64,000 nt of DNA. Origin: Pseudomonas agarici (GTDB lineage Bacteria; Pseudomonadota; Gammaproteobacteria; Pseudomonadales; Pseudomonadaceae). The DNA lies in assembly GCF_900109755.1 (NCBI RefSeq), contig NZ_FOAR01000025.1:21826-85825 (forward strand), written 5' to 3'. Shown in pieces: positions 15,889 to 24,336 of this stretch. Made by a program: the position numbers and the translations under genes. Within the stretch, counting starts at the first letter, position 1. The number at the start of each line of letters is the position of its first letter. Under the pieces are notes generated by a model. It had not been told where the DNA came from. It saw only the letters and a program-made list of their open reading frames with translations, and did no database searches.

Positions 15889-17901
15889 TCAGCGCACCAG
15901 GTGCAGGAACTGCATGTGCCGTTCGTACTGGTCGAGGATGTCGTTGATGATCTGGTCCTTGCTGTAGCCCATCAAGTCGTAGTCCTGGCTGCCCTCGCTC
16001 AGGTGGACCTCGGCACGGTAGTAGCGCCGGTTGCGCAATTCCTTGGGACCCATGCCACCACGGGCGAAGGAGGGCGTGAAGTAGCCGCGCATCTGCACCT
16101 GGTAGACGAACGGATGCTGGTCGCCATGACCGATTTCCAGGCTGACGCTATCGTTGGCCGGGTCGGGTTGGGTGATCACGTTCAGGCCCTTTTCGACAAA
16201 CACCGCGCTGACCTCTTCGATGGCCGGACGCACGGTCTGGTCGAGAAACCGATAGACCTCGTCCCGCGACGGGAAATGCACCGCCTGGCTCAAGCGCTGG
16301 CGCCAGCCGCCCTTGCCGCGTGGCGAGCCGGAGACCGGTGCCAGCGAATGCAGTTGGGCAATGCGTTTCTGCGACTCCAGATAGAAGGCCTTATGCAGTC
16401 CCCACATCATCAACAGCAGGATCAGCGAGAGCGGCAACGAGGTCAGCACTACTGCCGATTTCAGCGCGTCGATACTGCCGGAAAACAGCAGCGCACTGGT
16501 GACTAGCGCGATCATCGCGCCCCAGAATACCCGCAGCCATTTCGGCCCGTCCTCATCGGCGCTGGCGCCACGTGCCGAGAGGGTCGAGAGCACCACGGTG
16601 CCGGAGTCGGCCGAGGTGACGAAGAACACGAAGCTGATAAACACCGTGACGGCGATCACCGTCTTGCTCCAGGGGTAGGTTTCCAGCAGCAGGTACAGGG
16701 TTCGCGACGGATCATCGATGGCGGACTGGCCGAGGGCGCTCATGCCGTGGTTGAGCACCTGATCGATGGCGCTATTGCCGAAGATCGACATCCACGCCAA
16801 GGTGAAGCCCAACGGGATCAGCAGCACGCCGAAGACGAATTCGCGAATCGTCCGACCACGGGAAATCCGCGCAATGAACAGACCCACGAACGGCGACCAG
16901 GCAATCCACCAGGCCCAATAGAACACCGTCCAGCCGCCCAGCCAATCGCTGGGCTTGTCGTAGGCGTAGAGGTCGAAGCTCTTGGTCGGCAGGGCCCCGA
17001 GGTAGTCGCCCAGGTTTTGGATCAGGGTGTTGAGCAGATGCTGGGTGGGCCCGGCGAACAGCACGAACAGCAGCAGCGCGCAGGCCAGCAGCATGTTGAT
17101 GTCGGACATCACCCGCACACCCTTGTCGACACCGGCTACGGCCACCAGGATCGCCGCGCCCATCATCAGCGTGATCAGCCCGACCTGGATCCACTGGCTA
17201 TGGGGCACGTTGAACAGGTAGTCCAGGCCTGAGTTGAGGTGCAGTACGCCGAAGCCCATGTCGGCGCCGAGGCCGAATACCGTGGCGATGATGCCGAAGC
17301 CGTCCACGGCGTAGCCGATAGGCCCGTTGATGCGTTTGCCGATCAGCGGGTAGAGCGCCGAACGCAGCGCCAGCGGCAGGTTGTACCGATAGGCGAAGTA
17401 GGCCAGGGCCATGCCGACGAAGGCGAACACTCCCCAGCCGTGCAAACCCCAGTGCAGGAATAGGATCTGCATCGCCTGGCGCGCCGCGGCGCTTGTACCG
17501 GCGAGGTCGCCGGCTTCGCCCTGGGGCGGTACGAGCATGTGGGTCAGGGGTTCGGAGACGCAAAAGAAGAACAGCGTGATGCTGATCCCGGCGGCGAACA
17601 GCATGCCGGCCCAAGACAGGTAGCTGAACTCGGGTTCGTCGTGGTCGGCACCGAGCTTGATCTTGCCGTAGCCGGACAAGGCGGTGACCACCACGAAGAC
17701 CAGGTACAGGGTCATCGCCAGCAGGTAATACCAGCCGACCGTATCGGCCGCCCAGTTCTGTGCCGCCAGCAGCCATTGCCCTGCGGCTTGGGGTAGGCAG
17801 ATGACCACCAGGCCGAACAGCAGGATAAAGGTCGCGGCGAAGTAGAACACCGGCGGATTCATGCGGATCAGGCCGCTTGGCGGGGTCGCGGAGGTACTCA
17901 T
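15889..17901 (-). CDS. betT: BCCT-family choline/betaine transporter BetT
   Basis: A 670-residue BCCT secondary transporter with 12 predicted membrane helices. The BCCT signature region appears as GWTVFYWAWWIAWSPFVGLF and carries the conserved tryptophans. The long cytoplasmic C-terminal tail (about 150 residues) is a mark of BetT-type choline carriers, in which the tail takes part in osmotic regulation. BetT imports choline for glycine-betaine synthesis; betaine or carnitine cannot be excluded. No betI, betA or betB lies in the window. A perfect inverted repeat resembling a BetI-type operator sits about 90 bases upstream of the start. Confidence 0.88.
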   Translation of the reverse strand: MSTSATPPSGLIRMNPPVFYFAATFILLFGLVVICLPQAAGQWLLAAQNWAADTVGWYYLLAMTLYLVFVVVTALSGYGKIKLGADHDEPEFSYLSWAGMLFAAGISITLFFFCVSEPLTHMLVPPQGEAGDLAGTSAAARQAMQILFLHWGLHGWGVFAFVGMALAYFAYRYNLPLALRSALYPLIGKRINGPIGYAVDGFGIIATVFGLGADMGFGVLHLNSGLDYLFNVPHSQWIQVGLITLMMGAAILVAVAGVDKGVRVMSDINMLLACALLLFVLFAGPTQHLLNTLIQNLGDYLGALPTKSFDLYAYDKPSDWLGGWTVFYWAWWIAWSPFVGLFIARISRGRTIREFVFGVLLIPLGFTLAWMSIFGNSAIDQVLNHGMSALGQSAIDDPSRTLYLLLETYPWSKTVIAVTVFISFVFFVTSADSGTVVLSTLSARGASADEDGPKWLRVFWGAMIALVTSALLFSGSIDALKSAVVLTSLPLSLILLLMMWGLHKAFYLESQKRIAQLHSLAPVSGSPRGKGGWRQRLSQAVHFPSRDEVYRFLDQTVRPAIEEVSAVFVEKGLNVITQPDPANDSVSLEIGHGDQHPFVYQVQMRGYFTPSFARGGMGPKELRNRRYYRAEVHLSEGSQDYDLMGYSKDQIINDILDQYERHMQFLHLVR

Positions 17902-17992
17902 GCGGCGAGCACCTCAAGGGGATGGAGCATGGCTGGATATCTCGGACTCAGCAAAGGCAAGCCTCCTGTTGTGAGCGGGCAGCGAACTGCCG

Positions 17993-18022
17993 GTTTAACT
18001 TGAACGAACGGTCAAGTTAAAC
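17993..18022 (-). promoter_or_regulatory. Candidate TetR/BetI-type operator upstream of betT
   Basis: Arms GTTTAACTTGA (17993-18003) and TCAAGTTAAAC (18012-18022) are perfectly complementary over 11 bases with an 8-base spacer. The core TTGAACGAACGGTCAA is a near-palindrome of TTGAACG with one mismatch, the form I recall for BetI sites. It is 92 bases upstream of the betT start. Control by choline through a remote BetI is inferred. Confidence 0.55.
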
Positions 18023-18125
18023 ACGGATAGGGCCTTGAGGACTAATCGTGGCGCTGGGTTGTAGTGTTCCGATAGGCGCATCAGGTAGGGGTATGACGCC
18101 GGTTCGGTGTGAATCGTTCCGGGTC

Positions 18126-19055
18126 TCAGCGCTGGCTATCTTGCCCGTGCTGCTGCAGATTGGCCTGGGTCAGGTTGCAGCCCGCCGGCACGCTACGGGT
18201 CAGCCAGACGTTGCCGCCGATGGTCGCGCCCTTGCCGATGGTGATTCGCCCCAGGATGGTGGCCCCGGCATAGATCACCACATCGTCCTCGACGATTGGA
18301 TGACGCGGATGGCCCTTCTGCAACTGACCGTCCTCGTCCGCCGGGAAACGCTTGGCACCGAGGGTCACCGCCTGGTAGATCCTGACTCGCTCGCCGATGA
18401 TCGCGGTTTCGCCGATCACTACGCCGGTCCCATGGTCGATAAAGAAACTGCGACCGATCTGCGCGCCGGGGTGAATGTCGATCCCGGTGGCCGAGTGGGC
18501 GATTTCCGCGCTGATCCGTGCCAGCAGCGGCAAGCCGGCGCGGTACAGGTGATGGGCCAGGCGATGATGGATCACCGCGAGAATCCCTGGGTAGCACAGC
18601 AACACCTCATCGACGCTGCGTGCCGCCGGATCGCCGTGATAAGCCGCGAGGACGTCGGTGTCGAGCAGCCGACGCAGTTCCGGCAGGGCCATGGCGAATG
18701 CCTGGATCAACCGCACCGCCTTGGCCTGAACCTCGGCGTCCGATTCGCCGCCGTGTCGCGCCACGTAGCGCAGTTCCAGGCGAGCCTGGCCCAGCAGGGC
18801 ATTGAGGGCTGTATCGAGCGTGTGGCCAACGTAGAAATCCTCGCTTTCCTCGCGCAGGTCCACCGGCCCCAGGCGCATGGGAAACAGTGCGCCGCACAAC
18901 GCTTCGAGAATCTCGGCCATGGCCTGGCGCGACGGCAGTTCACGCCCGCCCTGTTCGTCGCTGACTCGGCCGTTGTGACGGCGCCATTCATCCCGGGCGC
19001 TGCGCAACTGGCTGACGATGGTCTGTAGTTGCCAATGGCTGGAACGCTCGTTCAC
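18126..19055 (-). CDS. epsC: Serine O-acetyltransferase, EpsC/SrpH type
   Basis: A 309-residue hexapeptide-repeat acetyltransferase that makes O-acetylserine from serine and acetyl-CoA, the first step of cysteine synthesis. The C-terminal half shows the left-handed beta-helix with the active-site region: IAHSATGIDIHPGAQIGRSF, then FIDHGTGVVIGETA. The N-terminal half is the longer helical domain of the EpsC/SrpH subgroup rather than the short E. coli CysE form. The start is GTG at 19055 with GGAGAT 7 bases upstream. Frame extension to 19181 crosses the divergent promoter region. It lies divergent from D-cysteine desulfhydrase, so synthesis and breakdown of cysteine face each other. Confidence 0.88.
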   Translation of the reverse strand: MNERSSHWQLQTIVSQLRSARDEWRRHNGRVSDEQGGRELPSRQAMAEILEALCGALFPMRLGPVDLREESEDFYVGHTLDTALNALLGQARLELRYVARHGGESDAEVQAKAVRLIQAFAMALPELRRLLDTDVLAAYHGDPAARSVDEVLLCYPGILAVIHHRLAHHLYRAGLPLLARISAEIAHSATGIDIHPGAQIGRSFFIDHGTGVVIGETAIIGERVRIYQAVTLGAKRFPADEDGQLQKGHPRHPIVEDDVVIYAGATILGRITIGKGATIGGNVWLTRSVPAGCNLTQANLQQHGQDSQR

Positions 19056-19245
19056 GGTCAAATCTCCGCTCTGGCGACCGGACAGTCGAGTCGCCTGAAT
19101 GGCTTTCACTTTACGGCACCGCCCCGATGGGGAATTAAGAACGAATAGTGTTGTTCTCAGAACTTTCCGACATAAGTGCAAGGCGGTTGCCTGTGAGGAA
19201 GTGCCTGCCTATAGTCGAGGCATTTCCCACAGTCAGTTCGGACCC

Positions 19246-20241
19246 ATGATCAAACAGCAGCTCGCCCGCTTTAATCGCCTGGAACTCCTGACCCAGGCCA
19301 CGCCTTTGGAAAAGCTCGAACGCCTGTCGACCTGGGTAGGGCGCGATATCTACATCAAGCGCGATGACCTGACACCTCTGGCCCTGGGTGGCAACAAGCT
19401 GCGTAAGCTCGAATACCTCGCCGCCGACGCGCTGGCCAGTGGCGCCGACACGCTGGTCACCGCTGGGGCGATCCAGTCCAATCATGTGCGCCAGACCGCT
19501 GCGCTGGCCGCCCGTCTGGGCCTGGGCTGCGTGGCGCTGGTGGAAAACCCCATCGGCACCGAGGACAGCAATTACCTGCGCAACGGCAACCGACTGCTAC
19601 TCGACTTGTTCGATGCCAAGGTCGAGCGGGTGGACAACCTGGATAATGTCGATGAGCAATTGCAGGCCCTGGCCGAGCGATTGCGCAACAATGGCAGGAA
19701 ACCCTATCTGGTACCGATCGGCGGCTCCAATGCCCTCGGGGCTTTGGGCTATGTGCGTGGCGGGTTGGAGCTGGCGGCGCAGATCGAAGCGACGGGACTG
19801 GCGTTCGCCGCGGTGGTGCTGGCTTCCGGCAGCGCCGGTACCCACAGTGGCCTCGGACTGGCGTTGAGCGAGGCGCTGCCGAAGTTGCCAGTGGTGGGGG
19901 TGACGGTATCGCGTAGCGATGAGGCGCAACGACCGAAAGTACAAGACCTGGCCGAACGTACCGCCGAGCTGTTGGGCGTGGATTTGCCGGCCAGCTTCAG
20001 GGTCGAGCTTTGGGACGAATATTTTGCCCCGCGTTATGGCGAACCGAGTGCCGGGACCCTGGCGGCGATCAAGCTGCTGGCGAGCCAGGAAGGCATCCTG
20101 CTCGACCCGGTGTACACCGGCAAGGCGATGGCCGGGCTGCTCGACGGGATCGGCCTGCAGCGTTTCGACGAAGGACCTATTATCTTTTTGCACACTGGCG
20201 GAGCACCAGCGTTGTTTGCCTACAACGCGGCGTTTGACTAG
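19246..20241 (+). CDS. dcyD: D-cysteine desulfhydrase
   Basis: A 331-residue PLP enzyme of the ACC-deaminase/D-cysteine desulfhydrase family, which splits D-cysteine to pyruvate, ammonia and sulfide. The PLP-binding lysine is Lys51 in ALGGNKLRKLEYL, and IQSNHVRQTAA is the conserved substrate region. The phosphate-binding loop is near ASGSAGTHSGL. The ATG at 19246 begins the family's MIKQQLARFNRLEL-type start. In E. coli dcyD neighbours the cystine transporter genes, and here it is followed by tcyJ, tcyL and tcyN, supporting the assignment. ACC deaminase is a less likely alternative because of this context. Confidence 0.88.
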   Translation: MIKQQLARFNRLELLTQATPLEKLERLSTWVGRDIYIKRDDLTPLALGGNKLRKLEYLAADALASGADTLVTAGAIQSNHVRQTAALAARLGLGCVALVENPIGTEDSNYLRNGNRLLLDLFDAKVERVDNLDNVDEQLQALAERLRNNGRKPYLVPIGGSNALGALGYVRGGLELAAQIEATGLAFAAVVLASGSAGTHSGLGLALSEALPKLPVVGVTVSRSDEAQRPKVQDLAERTAELLGVDLPASFRVELWDEYFAPRYGEPSAGTLAAIKLLASQEGILLDPVYTGKAMAGLLDGIGLQRFDEGPIIFLHTGGAPALFAYNAAFD

Positions 20242-20561
20242 GGTCTGTACGAAATGTTTTCGAACGAAGGCCAGGCTGGGCGAGCTGGCTTGCAACCCCG
20301 CATGGGCGAGCGCAGATACCTTGCGTACAGAGCCTCAGGAGAGAGCCATACCTGCTGGCGTGGGAGAACAATCAGTTGATCAATTTAATTGGAATAAAAT
20401 AAGTATTTTATATTGTTTAAAACTATAAAAAAGTCGTTTTATAGTTTCACCGCAGTGAATTTGCTGCGAGACGCCCATCTTGCTTTGAGGCAGGATTGGC
20501 GCTTGTCATCAAAGTGTCAGGTTTGCCTGCCTTTCCCATAAGAAAACACACGGGGCTTTTC
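20242..20561. promoter_or_regulatory. AT-rich leader before the cystine importer genes
   Basis: A 320-base gap with an AT-rich block (about 20385-20450). This block contains a perfect 11-base inverted repeat listed separately. No gene is supported. AT-rich leaders like this are usual for CysB-controlled sulfur promoters, so tcyJLN may have its own promoter here. Confidence 0.45.
20420..20447. promoter_or_regulatory. Perfect 11-base inverted repeat upstream of tcyJ
   Basis: AAACTATAAAA (20420-20430) and TTTTATAGTTT (20437-20447) are exact complements with spacer AAGTCG. They lie 115 bases before the tcyJ start. The arms are too AT-rich to be a strong terminator and no T-run follows on the plus strand. 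A regulator-binding site, or a weak dcyD terminator, are the two readings. Confidence 0.4.
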
Positions 20562-21356
20562 ATGAATATTGGTGCATTTCGCAAGCGTCTGTTGGTCGCC
20601 GGCCTGGGTCTGGCGTTCGGCGCCGGTCTGCTGGGTCAGGCCTTTGCCGGTGAACAACTGAACACGATCAAGAAGGCGGGCGAGATCAAGATCGGCCTGG
20701 AAGGCACCTACCCGCCGTTCAGCTTTGTCGATGAAAGCGGCAAGCTCAGCGGTTTTGAGGTCGAGTTGTCCGAGGCGTTGGCCCACGAGCTGGGCGTCAA
20801 GGTCAAGCTTCAAGCCACGCCGTGGGATGGCATCCTCGCGGCCTTGGAATCCAAGCGCCTGGACGCGGTGGTCAACCAGGTAACCATCTCCGAGGAGCGC
20901 AGGAAGAAATACGACTTCTCCGCGCCTTACACCGTCTCCGGTATTCAGGCGCTGACCCTGAAGAAGAACCTCGACGCGATCAAGACGGCCGACGACCTGG
21001 CCGGCAAGAAAGTCGGTGTGGGCTTGGGCACCAATTACGAACAATGGCTCAAGGACAACGCGCCTAAAGCCATTATCAAGACCTACAACGACGACCCCAC
21101 CAAGTTCCAGGATCTGCGCATCGGTCGTATCGACGCCATTCTGATCGACCGCCTGGCTGCCCTGGAATACGCCAAGAAAGCCCCGGATACCGCTGCTGCC
21201 GGCGACGCCTTCTCCCGTCAGGAAGCCGGTATTGCCCTGCGCAAAGGTGAGCCTGAATTGCTCGACGCGGTGAACAAGGCTCTCGACAAGCTGCGTGCCG
21301 ATGGCACCTTGAAGCAGCTGTCCGAGAAATACTTCAACGCTGACGTCACTCAATAA
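20562..21356 (+). CDS. tcyJ: Cystine ABC transporter substrate-binding protein
   Basis: A 264-residue periplasmic protein of the polar amino-acid SBP family (FliY/TcyJ). It has a signal peptide of about 30 residues (LGLAFGAGLLGQAFAGE) and the family block GTYPPFSFVDESGKLSGFEV. The middle block is TPWDGILAALESKRLDAVVN, with DFSAPYTVSG after it. The ATG at 20562 precedes a clear signal sequence; the frame is open upstream without a start signal. It is followed with a one-base overlap by the permease. Ligand assignment to cystine rests on similarity to FliY and on the linked dcyD. P. aeruginosa has the same trio. Confidence 0.9.
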   Translation: MNIGAFRKRLLVAGLGLAFGAGLLGQAFAGEQLNTIKKAGEIKIGLEGTYPPFSFVDESGKLSGFEVELSEALAHELGVKVKLQATPWDGILAALESKRLDAVVNQVTISEERRKKYDFSAPYTVSGIQALTLKKNLDAIKTADDLAGKKVGVGLGTNYEQWLKDNAPKAIIKTYNDDPTKFQDLRIGRIDAILIDRLAALEYAKKAPDTAAAGDAFSRQEAGIALRKGEPELLDAVNKALDKLRADGTLKQLSEKYFNADVTQ

Positions 21357-22021
21357 TGGAAGCAGGCTTGCAACTTGCGCTGGACTCCGCGCCCTTTCTG
21401 CTCAAGGGCGCGTACTACACAGTGATTCTTAGCCTTGGCGGGATGTTTTTCGGTTTGCTGCTGGGTTTCGGCCTAGCCTTGATGCGCCTGTCGCGCTTCA
21501 AGCTGCCGAGCTGGATCGCCCGGATCTACGTGTCGTTCTTTCGTGGCACGCCGCTGTTGGTGCAGCTGTTTTTGATCTACTACGGCTTGCCGCAAGTGGG
21601 TATCGAGCTGGATCCGATTCCGGCGGCCATGATCGGCTTTTCACTGAACATGGCTGCCTATGCGTGTGAAATTCTGCGTGCCGCCATCGCGTCCATTGAG
21701 CGTGGCCAGTGGGAAGCCGCCGCCAGTATTGGCATGACCCGTGCGCAAACCTTGCGCCGGGCCATCCTGCCGCAGGCGATGCGCACCGCCCTGCCACCCT
21801 TGGGCAACAGCTTTATTTCGCTGGTCAAGGACACGGCGCTGGCGGCGACGATCCAGGTGCCCGAGCTGTTTCGCCAAGCGCAATTGGTGTCGGCGCGCAC
21901 CTTTGAAATTTTCACCATGTATCTGTCCGCGGCCCTGATCTACTGGGTGCTGGCGAGCATCCTGGCGCATTTTCAAAATCGCCTGGAAGACCGGGTCAAC
22001 CGGCATGACCTGGAGCCTTGA
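21356..22021 (+). CDS. tcyL: Cystine ABC transporter permease
   Basis: A 221-residue inner-membrane permease of the HisM/GlnP type with about five membrane helices. The EAA loop for ATPase contact reads EAAASIGMTRAQTLRRAILP. The ATG shares its A with the TAA stop of tcyJ. Other family marks are YVSFFRGTPLLVQLFLIYYG and GNSFISLVKDTALAA. Three bases separate it from the ATPase gene. Confidence 0.9.
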   Translation: MEAGLQLALDSAPFLLKGAYYTVILSLGGMFFGLLLGFGLALMRLSRFKLPSWIARIYVSFFRGTPLLVQLFLIYYGLPQVGIELDPIPAAMIGFSLNMAAYACEILRAAIASIERGQWEAAASIGMTRAQTLRRAILPQAMRTALPPLGNSFISLVKDTALAATIQVPELFRQAQLVSARTFEIFTMYLSAALIYWVLASILAHFQNRLEDRVNRHDLEP

Positions 22022-22024
22022 AGC

Positions 22025-22774
22025 ATGATTGTGGTTGAAAAACTCACCAAACAATTCAAGGGGCAGGTGGTGCTCAACGGTATCGACCTTGAGGTCAAGG
22101 AAGGCGAGGTCGTTGCCATCATCGGCCCCAGCGGTTCCGGCAAGACGACCTTCCTGCGTTGCCTGAACTTCCTCGAAGAACCCTCCAGTGGGCGGATCCA
22201 GGTCGGCGATATCGAGATCGATGGCAGCCGTCCGCTGAGCCAACAGCAGAGCCTGGTGCGCCAACTGCGCCAGCAGGTGGGCTTCGTGTTCCAGAACTTC
22301 AACCTGTTTCCCCATCGCACCGCGCTGGAGAACGTCATCGAAGGCCCGCTGGTGGTCAAGAAGACTCCGCGCGACCAGGCGCTGGCGCTGGGGCGCAAGC
22401 TGCTGGCCAAGGTCGGCCTGGCGGGCAAGGAAGACGCTTATCCGCGCCGGTTGTCCGGTGGGCAGCAGCAACGGGTGGCGATTGCCCGGGCCCTGGCGAT
22501 GGAGCCGCAGGTAATCTTGTTCGATGAGCCGACCTCGGCCCTCGACCCGGAGCTGGTGGGTGAAGTATTGGCGACCATTCGTGGTCTGGCGCAAGAAAAA
22601 CGCACCATGGTCATCGTGACCCATGAAATGAGTTTTGCCCGCGATGTAGCCAACCGGGTGATCTTCTTCGACAAGGGTGTGATCGTTGAACAAGGTGAAG
22701 CCAAGGCGCTGTTTGCCGAGCCGAAAGAAGAACGTACTCGTCAATTTCTCAGTAAGTTTCTGGGTAATACGTAG
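22025..22774 (+). CDS. tcyN: Cystine ABC transporter ATP-binding protein
   Basis: A 249-residue polar-amino-acid-type ABC ATPase. Walker A is GPSGSGKTT, the signature LSGGQQQRVAIARAL, Walker B VILFDEPTSALDPELVGEVL, and the H-loop IVTHEMSFARDVA. It completes the tcyJLN importer. No clear terminator with a T-run follows. Confidence 0.91.
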   Translation: MIVVEKLTKQFKGQVVLNGIDLEVKEGEVVAIIGPSGSGKTTFLRCLNFLEEPSSGRIQVGDIEIDGSRPLSQQQSLVRQLRQQVGFVFQNFNLFPHRTALENVIEGPLVVKKTPRDQALALGRKLLAKVGLAGKEDAYPRRLSGGQQQRVAIARALAMEPQVILFDEPTSALDPELVGEVLATIRGLAQEKRTMVIVTHEMSFARDVANRVIFFDKGVIVEQGEAKALFAEPKEERTRQFLSKFLGNT

Positions 22775-23406
22775 GAATGTTCTTGAGTTGATATAGCGTA
22801 CTCATGGAGAGAGTAGGCTATTCAAGGCATGACAGTTTTAACCGACCTTGGGTCATCTTATTATATGACCTGTCTGATCTTTGGAACGCTCCATTCTTAA
22901 GTTATAAGCCAGCCTTATCGGGACAGCGTGCGACGGTTGTCCAGGGTGTTCGAGCGCCGATTGCCGCGTGCGCGAGATGCCGCGCCTCTCGGCACGGCAC
23001 CTACCTTGAAGTCATGCTTTTCGTGCGTCGTGACCGGCTCGCCGACTCCTGTACCGAGGCGATGCCTGGTGGAAACTCGACGATATCCATAGGGACTTGC
23101 GACGTATCCCGGCGGCGGCTGATGTATATAGGCAACAGAAGTAGGACGTGTCCGAATAACAGCGCGATAATAATAATTATCGATTAACGCCTTGACACTC
23201 GCACCGCAAAACTTTTAGCTGCCTTTAACAACTTGCGCGGCGTTATCCGGATGGCGCTCAAGTTTTGGTGGGGTGTCCCGGTGTTCTGGTGACACATTCT
23301 TTCGGCTGTAAGGAAACGGCGAAAGCGCCAGTGGGGGTATGTGTCTGGAAGGATCAGGCCACCTCTCGCAAGTTTAACTTTCGGCAACTATCAAAAGGAC
23401 GATTTC
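22775..23406. other. Long intergenic region between tcyN and an unknown gene
   Basis: About 630 bases. A 127-codon plus-strand frame (22804-23187) has biased, non-protein-like composition and no ribosome-binding site, so I reject it. At 23168-23183, GATAATAATAATTATC forms a perfect 6-base inverted repeat with an AT core. It looks like a shortened Fur-type box but is 3 bases too short for the consensus. The rest shows no structure I can name. Confidence 0.35.
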
Positions 23407-24162
23407 ATGAACTATCCCCTGGAGCATTCCCGGCTCGCACCGCCCGTCGTTCCGCAAGCCAACAGGCGCGGTATCGGTCGCGTGGCCGCTGAGCAATTGT
23501 CGATCACGATCCCGGTCTATCCCGGTATGGACGAAGGGGATCTGGTCGAGTTGTTCTGGGACGGTTGTTATGTGACGTCCAGGCAGCTCCTGGCCGGTGA
23601 GGCCGGCCAGCCGATCAGCCTGCGAGTGCCGGAAAGTTTTATTCTTGAAGGAGTGGCGCGGATTCACTACCACCTGATGCGCGTCGGTCGCGCCGCCCTG
23701 GTGTCGCCGATGCTCAAGCTGCCGGTCAAGCTGGCCTGCCCCGGCGGGCTGCCGATCGACGAGGAGAACCAGGGCCTGGCGCCACTGATCATTCCTGGGC
23801 CTATCGGTCGCTATGGGGTCAATCCACGCCAGATGAAGCGCGGGGTGCCGCTGACCTTGGCACCTTATCTCAACATGGCCGCCGAGGATGAAATCACGTT
23901 GCTCTGGGGCGATGTCCGGCTCGACCTGCCGAAGCTGGCCCCGGCGGATATCGGTAAGCCGGTCACGGTATTCGTTCCCGCCGGGGTGATCCAGGAAGCG
24001 GGGGAGGATCGCGGGTTGGACATCACCTACTGCGTGATCGACCGGGTCGGTAACAACTCCCGCTGGGCGCCAGTACGAAGGTTGCGGGTGGGCACCTCGC
24101 GGCATTTCATCAGGACTTGCAAAGCTCCCTTCAAACTCGCCTGCCAACGCCGTCGAGAGTGA
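23407..24162 (+). CDS. Unknown protein with two tandem beta-rich repeats
   Basis: A 251-residue protein without a signal peptide or membrane helix. Two homologous units are visible. Unit 1 (about 33-116) runs from ITIPVYPGMDEGDLVELFWDG to VSPMLKLPVKL. Unit 2 (about 150-235) runs from LTLAPYLNMAAEDEITLLWGD to APVRRLRV. Shared positions include the P-Y-M-D/E-E core, an L-F/L-W-G/D strand, a GKPVTVFVP/GQPISLRVP strand and a Y-x-V/L-x-D/R-V/R-x-G segment. The pattern resembles the short Ig-like repeats found in many copies in large Pseudomonas surface or insecticidal-like proteins, from memory. AAAGGA lies 9 bases before the ATG. Function unknown; it may be a stand-alone module of such proteins. 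Confidence 0.75.
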   Translation: MNYPLEHSRLAPPVVPQANRRGIGRVAAEQLSITIPVYPGMDEGDLVELFWDGCYVTSRQLLAGEAGQPISLRVPESFILEGVARIHYHLMRVGRAALVSPMLKLPVKLACPGGLPIDEENQGLAPLIIPGPIGRYGVNPRQMKRGVPLTLAPYLNMAAEDEITLLWGDVRLDLPKLAPADIGKPVTVFVPAGVIQEAGEDRGLDITYCVIDRVGNNSRWAPVRRLRVGTSRHFIRTCKAPFKLACQRRRE

Positions 24163-24336
24163 AGGCGGAACTGTTATGTCTGTTTAGGGTATATGAACCG
24201 GACCACCAGCTCCGCTTGATTTCGCTTGCGTCGCCCTGGCGATAGCCCCTCGGTCGGCGAGGCTGTGGAACAAGCGCTGAGAGAACCGAGCAGAGTGATA
24301 TATTCGGAACACTCACGGCAACCCGCGCAGACCTCG

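Noticed and set aside
16747..17232. Plus-strand frame inside betT
   Set aside because: Shadow of the BCCT transporter gene; composition is biased and there is no start signal.
23168..23183. Fur-like box GATAATAATAATTATC
   Set aside because: Perfect small palindrome but 3 bases shorter than the 19-base Fur consensus and more than 200 bases from the next start codon; not enough to call.
22804..23187. 127-codon frame after tcyN
   Set aside because: Unusual amino-acid composition, no ribosome-binding site, and an isoleucine run from an AT repeat at its end.
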